NCBI GenBank assembly: GCA_905221605.1
Contig: CAJNDS010002420.1
Span: 346,920 to 410,919, forward strand
Direction of reading: 5' to 3'
Length of the DNA: 64,000 bases
From: Symbiodinium natans
Taxonomy: Eukaryota; Sar; Dinophyceae; Suessiales; Symbiodiniaceae
Positions 61,101-64,000 of the stretch are shown here, in pieces; within the stretch, counting starts at the first letter, position 1; every line of letters begins with the position of its first letter. The notes under the pieces are model-generated. The model had not been told where the DNA came from. It was given only the letters and a program-made list of their open reading frames with translations, and did no database searches. The position numbers and the translations under genes were made by a program.

Positions 61101-63996
61101 CATTGCACGAGATCTGAAGAGCAGAAAATTTGGCTTCAGGATTGTGGTGCTTCACAAATGATGTCAAATAACGACATAGCCATGGCCTTCGATGGGTCTC
61201 CTTTGTAATACCACACACTCCGCCATGAGTATAGTGGCCCAACACCAGAGCTCGCGTACTTGTGCACCAATTGTTGATACCACCTCTCCGATTCACCCTC
61301 TTTGGGTATACAATCCCTTCCAAAAGCTCCTCACAGTCCACGTAATCATACACAGACCTCTCATACATTGACTTGGCTTTTTGTTCTTCTTTTTCCAACT
61401 GTGTTCCATCCTCGGCAGTCTCACTTTTGCAGACCAAATAAGCATCTTCATGAGGAGAACAGCATGTCGGCCAATACTCATCACCAGGAACATTGTCCTC
61501 AACATCTGCATTTTCTTCCAGCTCCCCCAAACCCTGCATGTCATCCTCGAAAATTTCTAAGGGCGGACTCTCCCCCCGCTTGCGAAGCAAGCGCAAAGAG
61601 CCCACATGACCACGCAGTGAAGAGGCCGGGCTTTTTTCTTTTAACCGACGGTGAGCCGGAGGATCGCGAGGTGGAGGTAAAGGAGGACCTTCCTCATCAG
61701 CGAACCGAAGCGCTGGTTTTTTCCCCTTGAGACGATGCTCCGGAGGAGAAGGCTCCTGTTCTTCTACCACCCCTTCCAGCTCCAATGCAGGTGGTTCCTT
61801 TATATTGGAAAAAATCGTAGTGCAGGGAAATAACACCAGTTCATCCGGATCTTTGGCAGTCCCTTGAGCTTCCACCCAATAACCACCAGGTAGGTCATCG
61901 CATGGACCCAAAAGAAGCGCGGGCTGCGTACGATCGACCCATTGCCGACCTTTCTTTGTTCCATCCGGACCCAGCAACTCCCACGGACGACGTTTGACTT
62001 GAATCTGAGCACCAAAGGGAAGCAATGCTTTCGGTTTCAAACCCAACTCCCTTTCAGCTTTCTGCCACCGTAACATTGACCAATGGCGAGCAGCCAGTGC
62101 CCAGTACGCCGGCCCGAGTCGCGCCTCCTTCAAGAGCGACCTCACACCACGTTTGAATAAACCCACACATGCTTCAGCGCGCCCATTTGTTTGCGGGACT
62201 CCAGGATCACCAGTGGTCCTATATATCAGACGAGTTTCACAAAAGGACCGGAAGCGTGCATTGACAAACTCCCCCGCTCGATCTGAGTGGATTCTCAACA
62301 CCGGATACCCATGTCTCTGCAAGCGCACCATCATTCTTTGAACCGCCGACAAAACAGTTGTTTGCTGTTTATCCACAATCGGCTCCACCATAACGAAGTT
62401 GATCATACGGACAGGTTGGGTCAAATGGTCCCTCAGTTCCTTCCAGGATTTTTCAGAAGCTTGGATTTTCAACACCTCTGCCTCCAGAACTGGTGCAGGT
62501 TCCACCGGTGCAGAGTCTTCCTCCTCGAAGTTCGCGACGGCATCGCCTAACCATTCTCCAACACCAGCACCTTCATCTACCACCTGATCTTCCACCTCAT
62601 CCGCATCTTCCTCCTTTTCAAGAGGGCGACCCACATTGGGATCCAACATTGGAAATTGATACACACCAATAACAGCGTGTCGTGGTTTCTGCTGGTGAGC
62701 ATCCTTTGAACACTTGTATGGACCTGCTAAGTCCAGTGATAAAGTGTAAGCATCCCCATGTTTCCGCCTCAAATGGCGACGCTCTTTTCCAGCGGCAGAC
62801 ACACAAATTTGACAATCACGTCTGAAAGGAATATGCCCCCTTAGGCAATGGTCACGGAAAGCTCGCTCCTCCGTTGTCAGCCTCCGTAACGTCCCTTCTC
62901 GTTCTTCCTTTTTTAACACCATAGCTTCCCGTTCAGCATCGCTCTCATGCAACCATTGTGCCAACCTGTGACGTATTCTTTTAACCAATCCAAACGCCCA
63001 TCGCGCCCATATGGAGGACTGTCCAATACGTTCTTCCAGGGTAGAAGCGAATGTTGCCGACCACGGAACAACCACGCGAACCTGTTCCAACGATTCCCAC
63101 AGTTCCATATCAGACACCAGGAAAGTCGTAGGTTTCACCAGAGCATGTCCCAATGCTCCCTGATCAAAATGTGCAGCGTACATTCCATAACGCTCACAAA
63201 AGCTTTTCACCTCTGGCCAACTCCAGAAGGTAGGACTTGAGAGCCCTTCCTGAGAACCATCCACCAGATCCTCAGCACTCAAGACCGTTTTGCCGTTCTG
63301 AGAGAAATCCTTCCCTATGAGTTCAGGGTCCCCAGGGCTTTCCATACCAAAGAAGACAGAACTCCCATTGATGACTTCAGCAGTTCCACACCTTGAATGC
63401 ACCGCCACGTCATATAGGAAAAGCATCTTCAGAAGTAAAACACCATCCTTTTGAGCTAATTCTTGATGTGGCCAAGGAAGACTCTTTAATCCCAACCGTT
63501 CAGGCCCACAGCGTCGGCGTAATACAGGTGGACCACCGTCTTCACCTCTCAACCTTGACACTGTCCTGCATGGAGGTCCTCCAACCACAGCAACCACCTT
63601 TCCTTCAGCCGCCAGATGCAGAAGATACTTCCAGACGCTCGAATTATGTAGGTCACCGCCTTTCTTCAAATCCAGCTCCAGTACCTCCACATCCCGACTG
63701 GGAAAATGCCATTTTTGTTTTCCCGAAAATAGGTGTACCACCACCCTTTTTGCTCGTGCCAGCCGTCTCCTTTTATGACGGTTGAAAGGCAACGCCGCAA
63801 TATCTCCACGTGGCAACAGCTCCATCAGCATATTTTCTGGTATATCCCCATAATACCACCGAAGAAACCGCCAGCATGCCTGGACGAACTCCTCCTCATT
63901 CGCTGACGCTGTCCGCGCTGCGCTTTGCAACGACGCTTTTACAGCCACCTCGTTGTCCGTGTTCGGACACCCTTGAACCATACGTGCCACCTTCAA
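58180..63996 (-). CDS. Ty1/copia-type retrotransposon polyprotein with MTase-like and oxygenase-like domains (5' end open)
   Basis: 1938 residues, uninterrupted. The first codon here is TTG and the frame is open to the window edge, so the true start lies outside; the first in-frame ATG is residue 6. Order: MTase-like domain 84-310; zinc finger H383-H388-C395-C398; integrase D422, D572, E608 (35 residues between the last two, the classic DD35E); Pro/charged linker 735-820; oxygenase-like domain 905-1065; charged coiled region 1110-1245; reverse transcriptase 1255-1490 with D1329 and YVDD 1439-1442; RNase H 1620-1765 with D1628, E1668, D1706, D1755; hydrophobic and Cys/His tail. Order integrase before RT places it in Ty1/copia. 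All key residues are intact, so it may be recent or active. No gag domain is seen, which may lie upstream. Confidence 0.95.
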   Translation of the reverse strand: MKVARMVQGCPNTDNEVAVKASLQSAARTASANEEEFVQACWRFLRWYYGDIPENMLMELLPRGDIAALPFNRHKRRRLARAKRVVVHLFSGKQKWHFPSRDVEVLELDLKKGGDLHNSSVWKYLLHLAAEGKVVAVVGGPPCRTVSRLRGEDGGPPVLRRRCGPERLGLKSLPWPHQELAQKDGVLLLKMLFLYDVAVHSRCGTAEVINGSSVFFGMESPGDPELIGKDFSQNGKTVLSAEDLVDGSQEGLSSPTFWSWPEVKSFCERYGMYAAHFDQGALGHALVKPTTFLVSDMELWESLEQVRVVVPWSATFASTLEERIGQSSIWARWAFGLVKRIRHRLAQWLHESDAEREAMVLKKEEREGTLRRLTTEERAFRDHCLRGHIPFRRDCQICVSAAGKERRHLRRKHGDAYTLSLDLAGPYKCSKDAHQQKPRHAVIGVYQFPMLDPNVGRPLEKEEDADEVEDQVVDEGAGVGEWLGDAVANFEEEDSAPVEPAPVLEAEVLKIQASEKSWKELRDHLTQPVRMINFVMVEPIVDKQQTTVLSAVQRMMVRLQRHGYPVLRIHSDRAGEFVNARFRSFCETRLIYRTTGDPGVPQTNGRAEACVGLFKRGVRSLLKEARLGPAYWALAARHWSMLRWQKAERELGLKPKALLPFGAQIQVKRRPWELLGPDGTKKGRQWVDRTQPALLLGPCDDLPGGYWVEAQGTAKDPDELVLFPCTTIFSNIKEPPALELEGVVEEQEPSPPEHRLKGKKPALRFADEEGPPLPPPRDPPAHRRLKEKSPASSLRGHVGSLRLLRKRGESPPLEIFEDDMQGLGELEENADVEDNVPGDEYWPTCCSPHEDAYLVCKSETAEDGTQLEKEEQKAKSMYERSVYDYVDCEELLEGIVYPKRVNRRGGINNWCTSTRALVLGHYTHGGVCGITKETHRRPWLCRYLTSFVKHHNPEAKFSALQISCNAPVSLHRDSHNEKHCCNYVCGFGDYKEGQLWVEDEKVLEEGAEVVEQSYGKKVLPGKLVDIHWNFMSFFPRKLHGPMPWKGNRVSLTGYTPVFMERLSYKDRCYLLQCKFPLPEPQAEEGEKRKWLKMTLRETSLDDLAEEVDYAVFEAHQWALEEHLSIRRLIAEQECCILDEFHGSANESNDEKGLETREWLVKAKRAEEQLSKFLVKAAQVQQVVQENTALEAAEEVEFLQTKTIPTQEAMQELEKWRDSLSDEVKSLVKELEVVEPTTQEKLDKLAEEPNAPVIEYVPSLVVFTRKQGTGRRRARICACGNFISSTAATEYEGPRSLSRHSLYAPGLDSTTFRCQVRHAAHMVWIIAGLDISKAFLTAPMNRAQREGRLVVVQPPRAAVKLGLCTKEERWIVRKALYGLAESPAAWVEWRDQRLQGMSWVSKDGQAMSFQRSNADPSLFLIMAQEKPEGVSKLVGTMGLYVDDFLMAGTMTVLREALEQIRKEWKTSEPEFCGPGCGDGFLKFLGVQIWYRSGSFFLNQEDFVRDLLNRRGYQIDETGKGSNLPMVKETPGEEEEVDIPSLRAAQGAVGEFLWVAIKTRPDLAFCTSQLSLWTSRRPRFVVKKAEEVFRYLAATPTLGLTFGAIATCEKERNEVLRYGRGVKVVESYADASFAAGENEKSHSGAVVVWGDCPVMWATQRQSTVALSTAEAELHASIEGATMIQSCTPIIAALVGTGEESLQKVLYTDSVSTCSIIQYPAGSWRTRHLRIRAAGVRSLVDRGYMVIAHLRGEYMIADLLTKLMSGQVYAKQKALWGLQLLVQGTDLKRASLAMAVMMVAASLQGMATGGEEVSAAGFFCSEEGVCQVANTSTVMVLAQGIEMVINNSDLVAYLVAAIIIWELTWCLFRRLYKWLWIKKVVVIPASATLYTTVGGNCMHASSDCDVLRYSQPRAKTLCKHCLKGGWVVNAEFLGEERAAGT
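58237..58644 (-). other. Tail: two hydrophobic segments and Cys/His cluster (residues 1785-1920)
   Basis: After RNase H, where copia proteins usually end, about 170 more residues follow: a hydrophobic stretch 1786-1803, a second 1847-1865 (LVAYLVAAIIIWELTWCLF) then a basic face, and a cluster C1894-x-H1896-x4-C1901-x13-C1915-x-H-C1918 that could bind zinc. Function unknown; a membrane-anchored or envelope-like tail is possible. Confidence 0.5.
58702..59139 (-). other. Domain: RNase H (residues 1620-1765)
   Basis: ESYADASFA (D1628), ALSTAEAELHA (E1668), VLYTDSVST (D1706) and GEYMIADLLTK (D1755) are in the usual copia order. Confidence 0.9.
59527..60234 (-). other. Domain: reverse transcriptase (residues 1255-1490)
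   Basis: GLDISKAFLTAP (motif A, D1329), LYGLAESPAAW (motif B region) and GLYVDDFLMAG (motif C, YVDD). All catalytic Asp are present, and spacing fits Ty1/copia RT (RVT_2 type). Confidence 0.95.
60802..61284 (-). other. Domain: 2OG-Fe(II) oxygenase-like (residues 905-1065)
   Basis: VSLHRDSHNE gives H971-x-D973, and FFPRKLHGPMPWKGNRVSLT gives H1039 with R1048 nine residues later. HxD...H...R is the iron and 2-oxoglutarate binding pattern of the double-stranded beta-helix oxygenases (AlkB, TET/JBP and prolyl-hydroxylase types). YVCGFGDYKEGQLWVED between them fits the strand that follows the HxD. Family assignment is inference from motif spacing. Confidence 0.55.
62077..62859 (-). other. Domain: zinc finger and DD35E integrase (residues 380-640)
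   Basis: HCLRGHIPFRRDCQIC gives the H-x4-H-x6-C-x2-C zinc site. TLSLDLAGPY holds D422, RIHSDRAGEF D572 and PQTNGRAEAC E608. The gap between the first two Asp is unusually long (149 residues) and filled with an acidic insert (about 455-500). Confidence 0.9.
63067..63747 (-). other. Domain: C5-cytosine methyltransferase-like (residues 84-310)
   Basis: RVVVHLFSG (84-92) resembles motif I for AdoMet binding, VLELDL (105-110) motif II, VVGGPPCRTVS (137-147) motif IV with catalytic Cys143, and FGMESPGDP (216-224) takes the place of ENV in motif VI with Glu219. The second Gly of motif I is missing, and no clear target-recognition region follows, so activity is uncertain. Known: cytosine methyltransferases have been captured by retrotransposons in dinoflagellates. 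Inferred: this could be such a domain, or a decayed relative. Confidence 0.6.
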
Positions 63997-64000
63997 TGCT

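Noticed and set aside
58180-63996. Plus-strand open frames opposite the retroelement
   Set aside because: They are antisense shadows of the polyprotein without domains.

Overview
Organism. The window looks like nuclear DNA of a dinoflagellate (Symbiodiniaceae or a relative such as Prorocentrum is a guess). Three things point there: plant/alveolate-type telomere units (TTTAGGG) are scattered all through it; one very large Ty1/copia-type polyprotein carries an N-terminal cytosine-methyltransferase-like domain and an internal oxygenase-like domain, a kind of element reported from dinoflagellates; and long gene-poor DNA holds short protein-like segments with splice-like edges. I see no bacterial operons, rRNA, convincing tRNA or CRISPR array.

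Layout. 1-5400, 7160-11300, 13680-14375 and 21330-57775 are a mosaic. Tracts of telomere-like repeat (30-250 bp, both orientations, by eye about 110 of them, one every 250-400 bp) alternate with 80-300 bp unique islands. Many islands translate into protein-like segments on one or the other strand, sometimes on opposite strands within 200 bp. Several families of 90-140 bp inverted-repeat elements (MITE-like, called A to G here) are scattered in the same DNA, and two copies of family B contain telomere-like repeats inside them. 5400-7160 is an A+T-rich island with a broken lipase-like gene, cut by a 707 bp element with Tc1/mariner-pogo-like ends. 11560-13360 holds a 77 bp repeat and a perfect 102 bp inverted repeat. 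14376-14475 is an assembly gap. 14476-21330 is satellite-like: A+T-rich cruciform palindromes, a CAT-rich microsatellite, an 87 bp minisatellite of about 19 units, and a tandem duplication of about 2 kb. 57776-64000 is the 3' part of the retroelement, on the minus strand, open at the right window edge.

How it fits together. The only gene with clear function is the retroelement polyprotein: MTase-like domain, zinc finger, DD35E integrase, 2OG-Fe(II)-oxygenase-like domain, reverse transcriptase, RNase H, then a hydrophobic/Cys-His tail. The host genes are fragmentary. The best candidates are minus-strand exon-like pieces at 39.4-43 kb, 47.1 kb and 54.5-54.9 kb, several with membrane segments, which might belong to one long gene; this is inference. 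Short open frames are common by chance in DNA of this composition, so most exon-like calls carry low confidence.
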